From positions 1 through 63,063 of the forward strand of contig CADECY010000041.1 of the NCBI GenBank assembly GCA_902825945.1: a stretch of DNA of 63,063 nt. Reading direction: 5' to 3'. The notes below the pieces were generated by a model. The model made no database searches. It saw only the letters and a list, made by a program, of their open reading frames with translations, and had not been told where the DNA came from. Below are positions 8,630 through 18,145 of the stretch, piece by piece. Numbering within the stretch: position 1 is the first letter of the stretch; the number at the start of each line of letters is the position of its first letter. The position numbers and the translations under genes were made by a program. This DNA is from an uncultured Acidobacteriota bacterium (GTDB taxonomy: Bacteria; Acidobacteriota; Terriglobia; Bryobacterales; Bryobacteraceae).

Positions 8630-11600
8630 ATGTACCGGCACCTATTTCTGGCAGCATTGATCCCGGCGGCGCTGTTTGCCCAACGCGATACGGCTTCGAT
8701 CGCCGGGCAGATCCGCGACACTAGCAAATCATCGATCCCCGGAGCACAGATCTCGGTTCGCGATGCCGCGCGAAACATCGAGCGAACCGCGACGTCGAAC
8801 CCGGACGGCTTCTACGTGTTCACGGCTCTTCCCGCGGGCGGCTATTCGGTCACTGTGACCGCGCACGGATTCCAGTCGCAAACGGTATCGAACATCACTC
8901 TCCAGGTCGATCAGCAGGCGACGCTCCATGTCGAGATGAGGGTTGGCGCGGTGAGTGAATCGGTCACCGTCGAAGCGGACGCCGCGACCGTCGATACGCG
9001 CTCGGCCACGCTCAACACCGTGATCAATCAAACGATGATGACGGACCTCCCACTCAACGGCCGCAACGTCCTGCAGCTGATGCGTCTCACGCCCGGAACG
9101 CTCTCCGCGCCGGGAACCTGGAATCAAGCCTCGACGCGGCCCGAAGCCTCGGGCGAGTTGATCTCGGCGAGCGGCGGGCGCGGCAACTCCACCACCTTCG
9201 TGATGGATGGCGGCCTCAATGAGGATCCGTATACCGAAGTGACCAACGTGGTCCCCAATCCGGACGCGGTACAGGAGTTCAGCTTCCAGACGAACAACTA
9301 CGGAGCCAAGTTCGGCGGGCGCGGCGGTGGCGTGGTGAACATCGTGACCAAGTCCGGAACCAACGAACTGCACGGAGCGGTGTTCGAATATGTGCGCAAC
9401 GCGAGTCTCAACGCGAGGAACTTCTTCGCCAATCGCAACGACGGGCTTCGCAGGAACCAATACGGCTTCGCCCTGGGCGGACCGATCCGCAAGAACCGGA
9501 CCTTCGTGTTCGGATCGTGGCAGTCGACCAAAGTTCGCCAGGATCCTCCGACGTTATCCGCCGTGGTGCCCACGGCCGCGCAGCGCCGCGGCGATTTCTC
9601 AGCGCTCGGGCGTCCCCTCACCGATCCGCGCACGCGTCAGCCGGTACCCGGAAACCTGATTCCCGCGTCACAGATCGATCCGGTCGCGACCCGCGTTCTG
9701 TCGATCGTGCCGGTCGCACAACAAGCCGATGGACAAGCGTTCTTTGTCCGCCGGAACCGCACCGACAACAACCAGGTCATCGTCCGTGGCGATCAGTACA
9801 TCGGCACGAGGCATCACCTGACGGGCCGGTACTTCTTCGACAACATCGACGTTCCCGCGATTATCGACAAGCAGAACCTGCTCACGGCGAACAACAGCCG
9901 CTTCTGGGTAAGCCAAAGCGCGGTGGCTGGCTACACGTTCACCGTCCGGCCGTCGTTGCTCACCAACACCACCGCGAGCTTCAGCCGTGTGCTGCCCACC
10001 GGCACCGCGCCCGAATTTCCTGGACATCGCGACTACGGCATTCAGATCGCGCCGCTCGCCAATCCGAACTACAGCGTCTTCTCGATGAGCATCACCAACT
10101 ACTTCGGCCTCTCGTGGTTCGCGCTCTCGCGGATTCCGCGTAACCAATACGGTCTCCAGCATGGCTGGAGCTGGTTCAAGGGCCGCCACGAAATCGATTT
10201 CGGCGCCGACTTTGCGCGCGAGCAAAGCCTCATCGATCAGGACTTCCAGTCCGATGGCAACTACGCATTCGCTGGCCGCTATTCGGGAGACAACATGGCG
10301 GACTTCCTCTATGGCCGCCCGTCGGCGTTCAACCAGATCACTCCCTTGTACGTGAACCTCTGGCGCAGCCTTTGGGGCCTCTACCTGCAAGACAACGTCA
10401 AGTTGACCCGTCGCGTCACCGTGAATCTCGGCGTGCGCTGGAATCCTTTCGTTCCGTTCACCGACAACGGCCTGCAGATCTCGCAATACTCCGAGGACGC
10501 CTATCGCAACGGCGGGCGCTCCACTCGCTTCCCGACACTGCCGAAGGGCCACCTCGTCGCGGGCGACCCCGGCATTCCGGCCTCCGGAGTTCCGGCGCGT
10601 TGGGGCGTTTTCGATCCCAGGCTCGGACTCGCGGCCAATCTCACAGGCGACAACAAGACCAGCCTTCGCGCCGGATTCGGCCGCTTCCACGACCAGATGT
10701 CGGCGCTCACCTACAACCGGCAGCTCACTTCGCCACCACACTCGGTGCGAGTCGATATCACCGCGCCATTCAGCACACAGGAACCTTATCGCGGATTCGT
10801 GAATCCCTTCCCGCATCCGCGCCCGATTCCGTCGAGCCAGGTATTCCCGCAACCGTACCTGTTCGTCGGCTACGATCCGAAGTTCAGCTATCCGGACATC
10901 TACCAGTGGAACATCAGCCTCGAACGCACGGTGGCCGGAAGTACGCTCGTGCGGGCGACCTATCAAGGCTCCGACAGCCGCCACCTGTTCCATGCCGCCG
11001 AGCTGAATCCCGCGATCTTCGGGCCGGGTGCCGACCGCACCAATACCGATCGCCGCCGCCCGCGTCCCGAGTTCACCCAACTCACCTTCTCGGGCACCTA
11101 CGGCCGAGCCAACTACCACGCCTTGGTACTGAGCGCCGAACGCCGCGTCGCGCGCAACCTCACTTTCCTCGTTGGGTTCGGATGGCAGAAGACAATGGAT
11201 CTTCTCTCAAACACGGCCTTCGAAGGCAACGGCAACACGCACCCGTTCGACCGCATCGAGAGGGACTACGCCGTGTCGAGCTTCCATCGCGCCGCCCGTC
11301 TCACCAGTTCATTCAACTACGTGCTCCCGAAACTCAGCCGCAGCCGCGCACTCGATCTCGTCGCGGGCGGATGGCAGACCAACGGAATCGTAACCCTGCA
11401 GAGTGGCGGCCCCTTGAACATCTCGACCGGCGTCGACAATTCGTTCAGCGGCATCGGTCAGGATCGCGTGGACGTCATCGGCAACGCCAAGCTCGGCGCC
11501 GGGCGGCCCACAAACGACAGGATTGCGCGCTGGTTCGACACCGCCGCGTTTCGCGAGAATGCCGCCGGTACCTTCGGGACGCTCGGACGCAACACTGAGC

Positions 11601-11821
11601 GCGGTCCCGGAATCGCCACGGTCGACTTCTCCCTCTTCAAGAGCTTCCCGGTTCCGATCAAGGAGGGCCATCGAGTCGAGCTGCGCGGCGAGGTCTTCAA
11701 TCTCCTCAATCGCGTGAACCTTGGCAATCCGAACACGTCGCGCACGTCGGCGATCTTCGGCCGCATTACGTCAGCGGCCGATCCGCGGATTCTGCAGATC
11801 GGGCTTCGCTACAGCTTCTGA
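8630..11821 (+). CDS. TonB-dependent receptor with N-terminal carboxypeptidase-regulatory domain (Oar-like)
   Basis: The 1063-residue protein begins with a signal peptide (MYRHLFLAALIPAALFAQ). A carboxypeptidase-regulatory-like beta sandwich follows at about 20-105 (ASIAGQIRDTSKSSIPGAQI), then a plug domain with LPLNGRNVLQLMRLTPG near 142-158 and VNIVTKSGTNELHGAVFEY near 237-255. A long beta barrel ends in the aromatic-terminated LQIGLRYSF. This Oar-like outer-membrane receptor class is greatly expanded in Acidobacteria and is assumed to import bulky substrates using TonB energy. The ligand cannot be read from sequence. GAGGGA lies 7 nt before the ATG. It appears to be a single-gene unit: the next intact gene begins about 350 bp downstream. 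Confidence 0.92.
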   Translation: MYRHLFLAALIPAALFAQRDTASIAGQIRDTSKSSIPGAQISVRDAARNIERTATSNPDGFYVFTALPAGGYSVTVTAHGFQSQTVSNITLQVDQQATLHVEMRVGAVSESVTVEADAATVDTRSATLNTVINQTMMTDLPLNGRNVLQLMRLTPGTLSAPGTWNQASTRPEASGELISASGGRGNSTTFVMDGGLNEDPYTEVTNVVPNPDAVQEFSFQTNNYGAKFGGRGGGVVNIVTKSGTNELHGAVFEYVRNASLNARNFFANRNDGLRRNQYGFALGGPIRKNRTFVFGSWQSTKVRQDPPTLSAVVPTAAQRRGDFSALGRPLTDPRTRQPVPGNLIPASQIDPVATRVLSIVPVAQQADGQAFFVRRNRTDNNQVIVRGDQYIGTRHHLTGRYFFDNIDVPAIIDKQNLLTANNSRFWVSQSAVAGYTFTVRPSLLTNTTASFSRVLPTGTAPEFPGHRDYGIQIAPLANPNYSVFSMSITNYFGLSWFALSRIPRNQYGLQHGWSWFKGRHEIDFGADFAREQSLIDQDFQSDGNYAFAGRYSGDNMADFLYGRPSAFNQITPLYVNLWRSLWGLYLQDNVKLTRRVTVNLGVRWNPFVPFTDNGLQISQYSEDAYRNGGRSTRFPTLPKGHLVAGDPGIPASGVPARWGVFDPRLGLAANLTGDNKTSLRAGFGRFHDQMSALTYNRQLTSPPHSVRVDITAPFSTQEPYRGFVNPFPHPRPIPSSQVFPQPYLFVGYDPKFSYPDIYQWNISLERTVAGSTLVRATYQGSDSRHLFHAAELNPAIFGPGADRTNTDRRRPRPEFTQLTFSGTYGRANYHALVLSAERRVARNLTFLVGFGWQKTMDLLSNTAFEGNGNTHPFDRIERDYAVSSFHRAARLTSSFNYVLPKLSRSRALDLVAGGWQTNGIVTLQSGGPLNISTGVDNSFSGIGQDRVDVIGNAKLGAGRPTNDRIARWFDTAAFRENAAGTFGTLGRNTERGPGIATVDFSLFKSFPVPIKEGHRVELRGEVFNLLNRVNLGNPNTSRTSAIFGRITSAADPRILQIGLRYSF

Positions 11822-12168
11822 ACAGCCCTGGCGGCCGCTGAAAACCTGGCTGGAAACGCGGAACGTGTGCCGAGCGCTGGGCGCTGCACGAGGCCGATGC
11901 GCTCGAGTACGAGAAGTTCGAACTCTTGGACGGTGCCAACGAGCCGGAACCGGATCCGACGGTCCTCGACCGGCCCGTGTCATCGTTCCACGCTTGCCGA
12001 GCAGGGATCTCCGATTACTCGGGGTCCGGCGCCACCACCCTCCGCATCATTCGTCCATCGTGAGCCAGTGGGTGAGCAGCGAAAGGCGCGGCGATCCCCG
12101 AATTTCCACGGGCCGGGCTTCGCTACGGCGCCTGACGGCGGGTTCATGCATCGGATAGAGTATCTGCC
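11822..12168 (+). other. intergenic stretch with an unassigned open fragment
   Basis: No convincing gene is seen in these 347 bp. One frame from about 11872 to the stop at 12061-12063 is open for 63 codons and reads like eroded coding sequence (ERWALHEADALEYEKFELL..). It has no start or family match I recognise. The last 20 bases contain TAGAGT at 12156-12161, 7 nt before the next start codon, a possible -10 element for the gamma-glutamyltransferase gene. Confidence 0.4.
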
Positions 12169-13878
12169 ATGGGCCGCTTCCACCTGACAATCGCCGGCGC
12201 CGCTTTGGTTGCCGTCCGTCTCCACGCGCAAGCCAACGTCACGCGAGACTACGGCCGCTCGATGACAATCAGCCGCCACGGCATCGCCGCCACGTCGCAA
12301 ATCCTGGCATCACAGGCTGGTGCGGAAATGCTCTCACGCGGCGGCAGTGCTGCGGACGCGGCGATTGCGGCCAACGCCGTGCTGGGTCTGGTGGAGCCGA
12401 TGATGGACGGTATCGGCGGCGATCTGTTCTCGCTCTACTGGGACGCCAAGTCAGAGAAGCTCTATGGACTCAACGCGAGCGGCTGGACTCCCAAGGCGAT
12501 GACGCTCCAGTACTTCGCCGAGAAGGGCGTGACCGCCATGCCAGGGTCGGGAATCGACAGCGCCACCGTGCCGGGCTGCGTGGGTGGCTGGGCGGCGATA
12601 CATAAACGTTTCGGCAAGCTTCCCTGGAAGACGCTCTTTGAACCCGCCATTCACTACGCCATCGAGGGTTTTCCTGTCTCCGAGCGCGTCGCGGCGGCGT
12701 GGGGCGGCGACGCCAACCTGAAGAAGCTTCGCCTCGCCGAAGGCGCACCCGAGATTTTCCTGCCCAACGGCGAAGTACCCTCCCAGGGCCAAGTGTTTCG
12801 CAACCCCGCGCTGGCCAAAGCGTACACGCTGATTGCCGCGCAAGGCGCGGCGGCGTTCTATCGGGGCGACATCGCCAAGGCCATCGTCTCGGTGGAGCGC
12901 CAACTGGGTGGCGCGATGGAAGCGGCGGATCTGGCCGAATGGCAACCCGAGTGGGTGGAGCCCATCTCGACCACCTATCGCGGCTGGCGCGTGTTTGAAC
13001 TGCCTCCCAACGGGCAGGGCATCGGTGCGCTCGAAATGCTCAACCTGATGGAACAGACCAAGCTGGGTGACCATGCCGCCATGAGCGCCGAAGCGCTGCA
13101 TTGGAAGATCGAGTCCATGCGCATTGCCTACACGGACTTGCGCAAATTTGTTTCGGACCCCCGTTTCGTGAAGGTGCCCGTGGACCGCATGCTGTCGAAA
13201 GAATACGCCAAGACTCGCGCCGCGGGAATCGATCCGGGCCGCGCGCGATGCAAGACCGAACCGGGCGACATCGGCGTTACTGGCAACACCACCTACCTCG
13301 CCACCGTCGACTCGGAAGGCAACATCGCCTCGTGGATCCAGAGCGTCTCCGGCCTCTGGGGTTCAGCGGTCGCCGTACCCGGGTTCGGCTTCCATCTCCA
13401 CAATCGCGGCGGCGGATTCAAGCTGGATGCACAGCACGCCAACGCCCTGCTGCCTCGCAAGCGCCCGTTCCACACCATCATTCCCGGCTTCGCTGAAAAA
13501 GACGGCCGCCGCATCGGTTTCGGCATCATGGGCGGACCGGTCCAGCCGCTCTCGCACGCGCAGTTCATCTCCAACATGGTGGACCACGGCATGAATCTCC
13601 AGGCCGCGCTCGAAGCGCCTCGATTCGTGGAGGCTCGCGCCAACGGCCGCAAACTCGAGGGCTGCGAAGTGGGCATTGAGACGCGTGTTCCGGCCGAGGT
13701 GCGCAAGGCGTTGAGCGAGCGCGGCCACAACGTGGAGGAGATGGGCCCGTACAACATCATGTACACCGGCACCGGCCAAGCCGTAATGCACGACTCGTCA
13801 GCGCACGTGAACTTCGCCGCCTCGGATCCGCGGGGCGATGGCGCGGCCATGCCGGAGAGTCCCCGTCCGCCGCGATAG
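12169..13878 (+). CDS. ggt: gamma-glutamyltransferase family protein
   Basis: The 569-residue precursor has a signal peptide (MGRFHLTIAGAALVAVRLHAQ) and matches the gamma-glutamyltransferase/cephalosporin acylase family, Ntn hydrolases that self-cleave. Family blocks include ATSQILASQAGAEMLSRGGSAADAAIAAN (40-69), VEPMMDGIGGDLF (75-87), and the cleavage site region VTGNTTYLATVD. Thr374 should be the N-terminal nucleophile of the small subunit, equivalent to the first Thr of TTH in other members; Tyr replaces the usual His at 376. MGGPVQPLSHAQ and EAPRFVEARANG are typical small-subunit motifs. It acts in the periplasm on glutathione or gamma-glutamyl peptides, but the Tyr substitution and distant motifs leave the substrate open. 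Confidence 0.88.
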   Translation: MGRFHLTIAGAALVAVRLHAQANVTRDYGRSMTISRHGIAATSQILASQAGAEMLSRGGSAADAAIAANAVLGLVEPMMDGIGGDLFSLYWDAKSEKLYGLNASGWTPKAMTLQYFAEKGVTAMPGSGIDSATVPGCVGGWAAIHKRFGKLPWKTLFEPAIHYAIEGFPVSERVAAAWGGDANLKKLRLAEGAPEIFLPNGEVPSQGQVFRNPALAKAYTLIAAQGAAAFYRGDIAKAIVSVERQLGGAMEAADLAEWQPEWVEPISTTYRGWRVFELPPNGQGIGALEMLNLMEQTKLGDHAAMSAEALHWKIESMRIAYTDLRKFVSDPRFVKVPVDRMLSKEYAKTRAAGIDPGRARCKTEPGDIGVTGNTTYLATVDSEGNIASWIQSVSGLWGSAVAVPGFGFHLHNRGGGFKLDAQHANALLPRKRPFHTIIPGFAEKDGRRIGFGIMGGPVQPLSHAQFISNMVDHGMNLQAALEAPRFVEARANGRKLEGCEVGIETRVPAEVRKALSERGHNVEEMGPYNIMYTGTGQAVMHDSSAHVNFAASDPRGDGAAMPESPRPPR

Positions 13879-13973
13879 GCTCGCAAGCGGCCCTGACGAA
13901 GAATGTCGCCGCCAGGCTGGGCCGTTACCGTCCATTCGGCTTGGGTGGAGCGAGCGATCGCACTTCTTCCCTA

Positions 13974-14813
13974 TTACCGCTTCTCGCGGACCACGCGAGC
14001 AAACTCCTGGGACCTCTCGAACGCCTCCCTGATCTCTTCCACACTGGCCGCATCCGACAGCATCCCCTCGATCTCTCCCAACGCCGCCAGATATTCGCCC
14101 ACCATCCGCCGGATTTCCAAGCGATTGCTCGTGAGGATATCGCGCCACAGCGCCCAATCGCTCTCGGCCAACCGCAGCATGTCCGGTAATCCCTGCCCGC
14201 AACGCTGGCGGGCCACTCCCGGATCGACCGAACGCGCCAGGGCCGCACCCAATGCCGTCGACACCAACTGCGGCAAGTGCGACGTCATCGCCACGCTACG
14301 GTCATGCTCTTCCTCGCCGATCCACAACGGACGCGCGCCGATCCGGCCCACCCATTCGACAAACTCGCGGACCACCGGCGGATCGGGCTCGATGGTGCGC
14401 ACGAAGAACCACGCCTTGCCCGAGTAGAGACCCTCGCAGGCATGCTCGAGACCGCTCACGTGTTTTCCCGCCATCGGATGTCCGCCCAGGAAGACGCCAC
14501 GCTTCACGTGGGTCCGCGCGGCGGACATGATCGCGCTCTTGGTGCTGCCGACATCGGTGATCAGCGTCCCAGGCCGCACGAGTGCATCCACTCGCTCGAT
14601 ATCGGCGATGATCGATTGCACCGGGCTGCACAGTACAATCACATCCGACTCGGCGGCTGCCCGCTCGAACACCGCGCCGCTGCTAAACGCCGCCGGATAC
14701 TCGCGCGGTGAACGGCTCACGCCGAGGATGCGGCCCGCATATCCGCACCGGCGCAGATCCATCGCGAGCGATCCGCCCAACAGCCCGACCCCAACAATTG
14801 CGACCGTTTCCAT
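13974..14813 (-). CDS. tyrA: prephenate dehydrogenase
   Basis: A 279-residue cytosolic protein that oxidatively decarboxylates prephenate to 4-hydroxyphenylpyruvate for tyrosine synthesis. The N-terminus is a Rossmann NAD site (VAIVGVGLLGGSLAMDLRRCG). Next come LITDVGSTKSAI near residue 84, GGHPMAGKHVSGLEHA near 109 and AMTSHLPQLVSTALG near 173, all hallmarks of TyrA. The length is that of a monofunctional enzyme without an ACT or chorismate mutase domain; the mutase is a separate gene just upstream. The ATG lies 2 bp after the aroF stop, as the last gene of the trpFBA-mutase-aroF-tyrA operon. Arogenate rather than prephenate as substrate cannot be excluded. Confidence 0.93.
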   Translation of the reverse strand: METVAIVGVGLLGGSLAMDLRRCGYAGRILGVSRSPREYPAAFSSGAVFERAAAESDVIVLCSPVQSIIADIERVDALVRPGTLITDVGSTKSAIMSAARTHVKRGVFLGGHPMAGKHVSGLEHACEGLYSGKAWFFVRTIEPDPPVVREFVEWVGRIGARPLWIGEEEHDRSVAMTSHLPQLVSTALGAALARSVDPGVARQRCGQGLPDMLRLAESDWALWRDILTSNRLEIRRMVGEYLAALGEIEGMLSDAASVEEIREAFERSQEFARVVREKR

Positions 14814-14815
14814 GG

Positions 14816-15835
14816 TCAGCCGGCCATCGCGCGCCCCACGGCGGGGGCGATGATCCGCAATTGCTCCATCAGTTCGTTCAACTGCTCGGGCCTCAGTGAC
14901 TGCGCTCCATCGCTCAACGCACGATCCGGGTCGGGATGGACCTCCACCAGCAGTCCATCGGCGCCAGCAGCCACGGCGGCGCGCGCCATCGGAATCACGT
15001 GATCACGACGGCCGGTTCCATGCGACGGATCGGCGACGATCGGCAAATGCGAAAGCTTTTTCACCACTGGAATCGCCGAGAGATCCATTGTGTTGCGCGT
15101 GGCGCTCTCGAAGGTCCGGATCCCGCGCTCGCACAGGATCACGTCGTAGTTGCCGCCCGAGAGTATGTACTCGGCGGAGAGCAGCAGTTCCTCGATCGTC
15201 GCTGCGATTCCGCGCTTCAACAAGATGGGTTTGCGGAGCTTACCGAGTTCGCGCAGCAGACTGAAGTTCTGCATATTGCGCGCGCCCACCTGCAGGATGT
15301 CGGCAAACCGCGCGAGTAGAGGGATCTGCGTCGAGTCCATCACCTCGCTGATGACCAGCAGCCCGTTCGCATCGGCGGCCTCACGCATCAGCTCGAGGCC
15401 CTGTTCACCGAGCCCCTGGAAACTGTACGGCGAACTGCGGGGCTTGAACGCACCCGCTCGCAGCACGCTTGCTCCGGCTTTGGCCACCAGTTTCGCGGAG
15501 AGCTGAATCTGTTCGCGGCTTTCGACGCTGCAGGGCCCGGCCATCATCACGACACGCGGTCCGCCGATCTCCACATTACCCACGCGCACCACGGTTCCGC
15601 CGGGCCGGAAATGCCGGCTGGCGAGCTTGTACGGCGAGACGATGCGGCGGCATTCCTTCACGCCATCCATCACCTCGAACTCCACCGGGTCGATTTCGTC
15701 TTCAGGCCCCACGCCCCCGAGCACGGTGTGGATGCGGCCAGTCGAACGATGGACGGTGAACTCCTTTTCCATCATCCGGTCAATCACCGATTGGACCTGG
15801 AGTTCGGTCGCGCCTTCATCCATGATCACGATCAT
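14816..15835 (-). CDS. aroF: 3-deoxy-7-phosphoheptulonate synthase, class I-beta
   Basis: A 339-residue enzyme for the first committed shikimate step, joining phosphoenolpyruvate and erythrose 4-phosphate. The N-terminal about 70 residues (MIVIMDEGATELQVQSVIDR) form the ferredoxin-like regulatory domain seen in Thermotoga-type DAHP synthases. The barrel carries VMMAGPCSVES, LRAGAFKPRSSPYSFQGLG, DILQVGARNMQNF, KPILLKRG, LCERGIRTFE and PIVADPSHGTGRR, with the expected metal and PEP ligands. Its first four bases overlap the chorismate mutase stop, so the two are translationally coupled. In related bacteria mutase and DAHP synthase form a complex or fusion for feedback control, which may apply here. 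Regulation by tyrosine through the N-terminal domain is likely. Confidence 0.94.
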   Translation of the reverse strand: MIVIMDEGATELQVQSVIDRMMEKEFTVHRSTGRIHTVLGGVGPEDEIDPVEFEVMDGVKECRRIVSPYKLASRHFRPGGTVVRVGNVEIGGPRVVMMAGPCSVESREQIQLSAKLVAKAGASVLRAGAFKPRSSPYSFQGLGEQGLELMREAADANGLLVISEVMDSTQIPLLARFADILQVGARNMQNFSLLRELGKLRKPILLKRGIAATIEELLLSAEYILSGGNYDVILCERGIRTFESATRNTMDLSAIPVVKKLSHLPIVADPSHGTGRRDHVIPMARAAVAAGADGLLVEVHPDPDRALSDGAQSLRPEQLNELMEQLRIIAPAVGRAMAG

Positions 15836-16137
15836 GATTGGCCTCCTTTACCGGCCATGCGATCCCGTTGCAGTGTTCGCATCTCGTCGATGATCCGTTC
15901 ATAGATACGGCGCACGGCATCGGGCTGCAACGGGCCGGCGTTGCTGCCCAGGACGTTTGCGTATACCAGATCCTCGCGGCGCGGTTCGTACACCTTCATG
16001 GCGGACTTCTGCTTCACGTCGCCGATCACTTCCACCACCGTGGCGCGCTCGTTGAGCAGGGCCACGATCTGCCTGTCGAGCACGTCGATCTGGGCGCGGC
16101 ACTGATCGAGCGCGCTGCTGGCTTCTTCTGGAGTCAT
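15832..16137 (-). CDS. chorismate mutase, AroQ class
   Basis: A 101-residue all-helical protein with the AroQ pattern: LDQCRAQIDVLDRQIVALLNER at 10-31 with Arg and Asp of the active site, VIGDVKQKS with the catalytic Lys near 44, VYEPRREDLVYANV near 49-62, and AVRRIYERIIDEMRTLQ at the end. It converts chorismate to prephenate, the branch point to phenylalanine and tyrosine. The gene starts 5 bp after the trpA stop and ends with a 4-bp overlap into aroF. This puts tryptophan synthase and the Tyr/Phe branch on one transcript. The small size and lack of other domains point to a free-standing mutase, possibly bound to the neighbouring DAHP synthase. Confidence 0.92.
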   Translation of the reverse strand: MTPEEASSALDQCRAQIDVLDRQIVALLNERATVVEVIGDVKQKSAMKVYEPRREDLVYANVLGSNAGPLQPDAVRRIYERIIDEMRTLQRDRMAGKGGQS

Positions 16138-16142
16138 CCTTG

Positions 16143-16949
16143 CTATTTTGCCCCAGCGCGCAGGGGCGTTTTCAATCCGCGAGTAAACTCTTCAAGGCGG
16201 GCTTCGAGATCCGGACTCCCGCCATGCTCCTCGATCATCCGCACGATCGCGCTGCCCACCACCACGGCATCGGCCACGCCGCCAACGGCAGCGCTGTGCT
16301 CGGGCTTCGAGATTCCAAATCCCACCGCCAGCGGTTTCGTGGTCGCCTTCCGCATCCCTTCCACCAGCGGCCCGATCGCCGCCGAGAGCGTATCGCTCGC
16401 TCCCGTCACACCCGTGCGCGATACGAGATAGACAAAGCCCGTCGAGAACTTCGAGACCAGCTCCAACCGGCGTGGCGTACTCGTGGGTGCGGCCAGGAAA
16501 ATCGTATCGAGGCCAGCGGCATTCACACGGCCCACCCACTCCTGCGCCTCCTCGACACTGAGATCGGTCATCAGCACACCATCGATCCCCGCCGCCACAG
16601 CGTCTTTCGCCAGGCGATCGAAGCCGTAGCGCAGCAGCGGATTCAAGTAGCTGAACAGCACGATCGGCACTTCCGACTTTGTGCGGATCTCGCGCGCGAT
16701 CTCGAGCACGCGTGGCAGCGTGGTGCCGGCGGCGATCGCTCGGTCGCTCGCCTTCTGAATCACGGGGCCATCGGCGATCGGGTCGGAAAACGGCACGCCG
16801 AGTTCGATGATATCCGCCCCGCCGCGTTCGAGTGCCCAGACGAGCGATGCGGTCCGCGCGGGTGAAGGGTCGCCCGCGGTGAGATAGGCGACGAGTCCGG
16901 ACTCGCGCTTCGCCTTCAACCGTTCGAATGCCGGTCCAATGCGGCTCAT
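16143..16949 (-). CDS. trpA: tryptophan synthase alpha subunit
   Basis: The 268-residue length is exactly that of the family. Catalytic Glu49 (ADIIEL) and Asp60 (GVPFSDPIADGP) fall at the same positions as in the enteric enzyme. Other motifs are GVLMTDLSVEEA, IFLAAPTSTPRR, GFVYLVSRTGVTGA and PLAVGFGISKPE. It cleaves indole-3-glycerol phosphate to indole, which is channelled to TrpB. The ATG at 16949 was chosen because the frame continues open far upstream in antisense-like sequence, but MSRIGPAFERLKAKRE is the true N-terminus and it gives the usual 4-bp overlap with trpB. Confidence 0.97.
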   Translation of the reverse strand: MSRIGPAFERLKAKRESGLVAYLTAGDPSPARTASLVWALERGGADIIELGVPFSDPIADGPVIQKASDRAIAAGTTLPRVLEIAREIRTKSEVPIVLFSYLNPLLRYGFDRLAKDAVAAGIDGVLMTDLSVEEAQEWVGRVNAAGLDTIFLAAPTSTPRRLELVSKFSTGFVYLVSRTGVTGASDTLSAAIGPLVEGMRKATTKPLAVGFGISKPEHSAAVGGVADAVVVGSAIVRMIEEHGGSPDLEARLEEFTRGLKTPLRAGAK

Positions 16950-18145
16950 GCTTGGTCGAGCTCCGGGAAGTTCTCTCTGTAAATGTCCACGTCCTTGTCG
17001 CCTCGGCCGGATACGTTCACCACGTAGATCTTGCCGGGATCGGACGGCGCGCGGCGAATCGCTTCGGCAACCGCGTGGGCGGACTCGAGCGCCGGGATGA
17101 TCCCCTCGGTGCGCGCGAGTTGCTTGGCACCGGCCAGAGCCGACTCGTCGGTACACGAGACATACTCGGCGCGGCCGAGATCGCGCAGAAGCGCATGCTC
17201 GGGCCCGACCGAAGCATAGTCGAGTCCGGCGGAGACCGAGTGCGTCAGAGCAATCTGGCCATCGTCGTCCTGAAGCAGGTAACTGTGCGTTCCCTGCAGA
17301 ACTCCGGGAAGCCCGCCCGCGAATCGAGCGGCGTGTTGGCCGAGCTCGGGTCCGCGCCCGCCGGCTTCGACACCGATGAGCTTCACGCCATCGTCGGCGA
17401 TGAAGGCGTGAAACAGGCCGATCGCGTTCGATCCGCCGCCGACGCAGGCGATGGCCGCATCCGGCAGCCGGCCTTCGCGTTCGAGGATCTGCCCGCGCGC
17501 TTCGTCGCCGATACAACGGTGGAAGTCGCGCACCATGACCGGATACGGATGCGCGCCGAGCGCCGACCCCAGCAGGTAGTAGGTGTTCGAGACGTTGGTC
17601 ACCCAGTCGCGCATCGCCTCGCTGATCGCGTCCTTGAGTGTCTTGCTGCCGGCTACGACGCCCACGACTTTCGCGCCGAGCAGCCGCATGCGGAAGACGT
17701 TCAGACGCTGGCGGCGCATGTCCTCGGCACCCATGTAGACCGTGCAGTCGAGCCCGAAGAGAGCGCATACGGTCGCGGTGGCGACGCCGTGCTGGCCGGC
17801 ACCGGTTTCGGCGATGATGCGCCGCTTCCCCATGCGGCGGGCGAGCAGCACCTGTCCGAGGCAGTTGTTGATCTTGTGCGCACCAGTGTGGAGCAGATCC
17901 TCACGCTTCAGGTAGATCTTGGCGCCGCCAAGCGCCGCGGTCAGCCGTTTGGCGTAGTAAAGAGGAGTCGGGCGGCCGGCGTAGTTGCGAAGCAGGTCGT
18001 GCAACTCGGCTTGAAAAGCCGCGTCGGTGCGCGTGGCAAGCCATGCCTGTTCGAGTTCCTCGAGCGGCGCCATCAGCGTCTCGGGGACGAAGCGGCCGCC
18101 GTAAGGTCCGAAATGGCCTTGCGCGTCGGGTTGGGTGGGTGTCAT
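16946..18145 (-). CDS. trpB: tryptophan synthase beta subunit
   Basis: A 399-residue PLP enzyme that condenses indole with serine. The pyridoxal lysine is Lys91 in LLHTGAHKINNCLGQVLLA. The phosphate-binding glycines are in VGGGSNAIGLFHAFIADDGV, and AETGAGQHGVATATVCALFG, EGIIPALESAHAVAEA and VNVSGRGDKDVD are standard TrpB1 motifs. The start at 18145 gives MTPTQPDAQGHFGPYGGRFVPE; a TTG 27 bp upstream is in frame but unlikely. It overlaps trpF by 4 bp and trpA by 4 bp, giving tight coupling of all three tryptophan genes. Confidence 0.97.
   Translation of the reverse strand: MTPTQPDAQGHFGPYGGRFVPETLMAPLEELEQAWLATRTDAAFQAELHDLLRNYAGRPTPLYYAKRLTAALGGAKIYLKREDLLHTGAHKINNCLGQVLLARRMGKRRIIAETGAGQHGVATATVCALFGLDCTVYMGAEDMRRQRLNVFRMRLLGAKVVGVVAGSKTLKDAISEAMRDWVTNVSNTYYLLGSALGAHPYPVMVRDFHRCIGDEARGQILEREGRLPDAAIACVGGGSNAIGLFHAFIADDGVKLIGVEAGGRGPELGQHAARFAGGLPGVLQGTHSYLLQDDDGQIALTHSVSAGLDYASVGPEHALLRDLGRAEYVSCTDESALAGAKQLARTEGIIPALESAHAVAEAIRRAPSDPGKIYVVNVSGRGDKDVDIYRENFPELDQA

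Noticed and set aside
16143..17768. Apparent 541-residue protein with TrpA as its C-terminal half
   Set aside because: The upstream half is the trpB gene read out of frame; TrpA is complete from 16949 and has exactly the family length.
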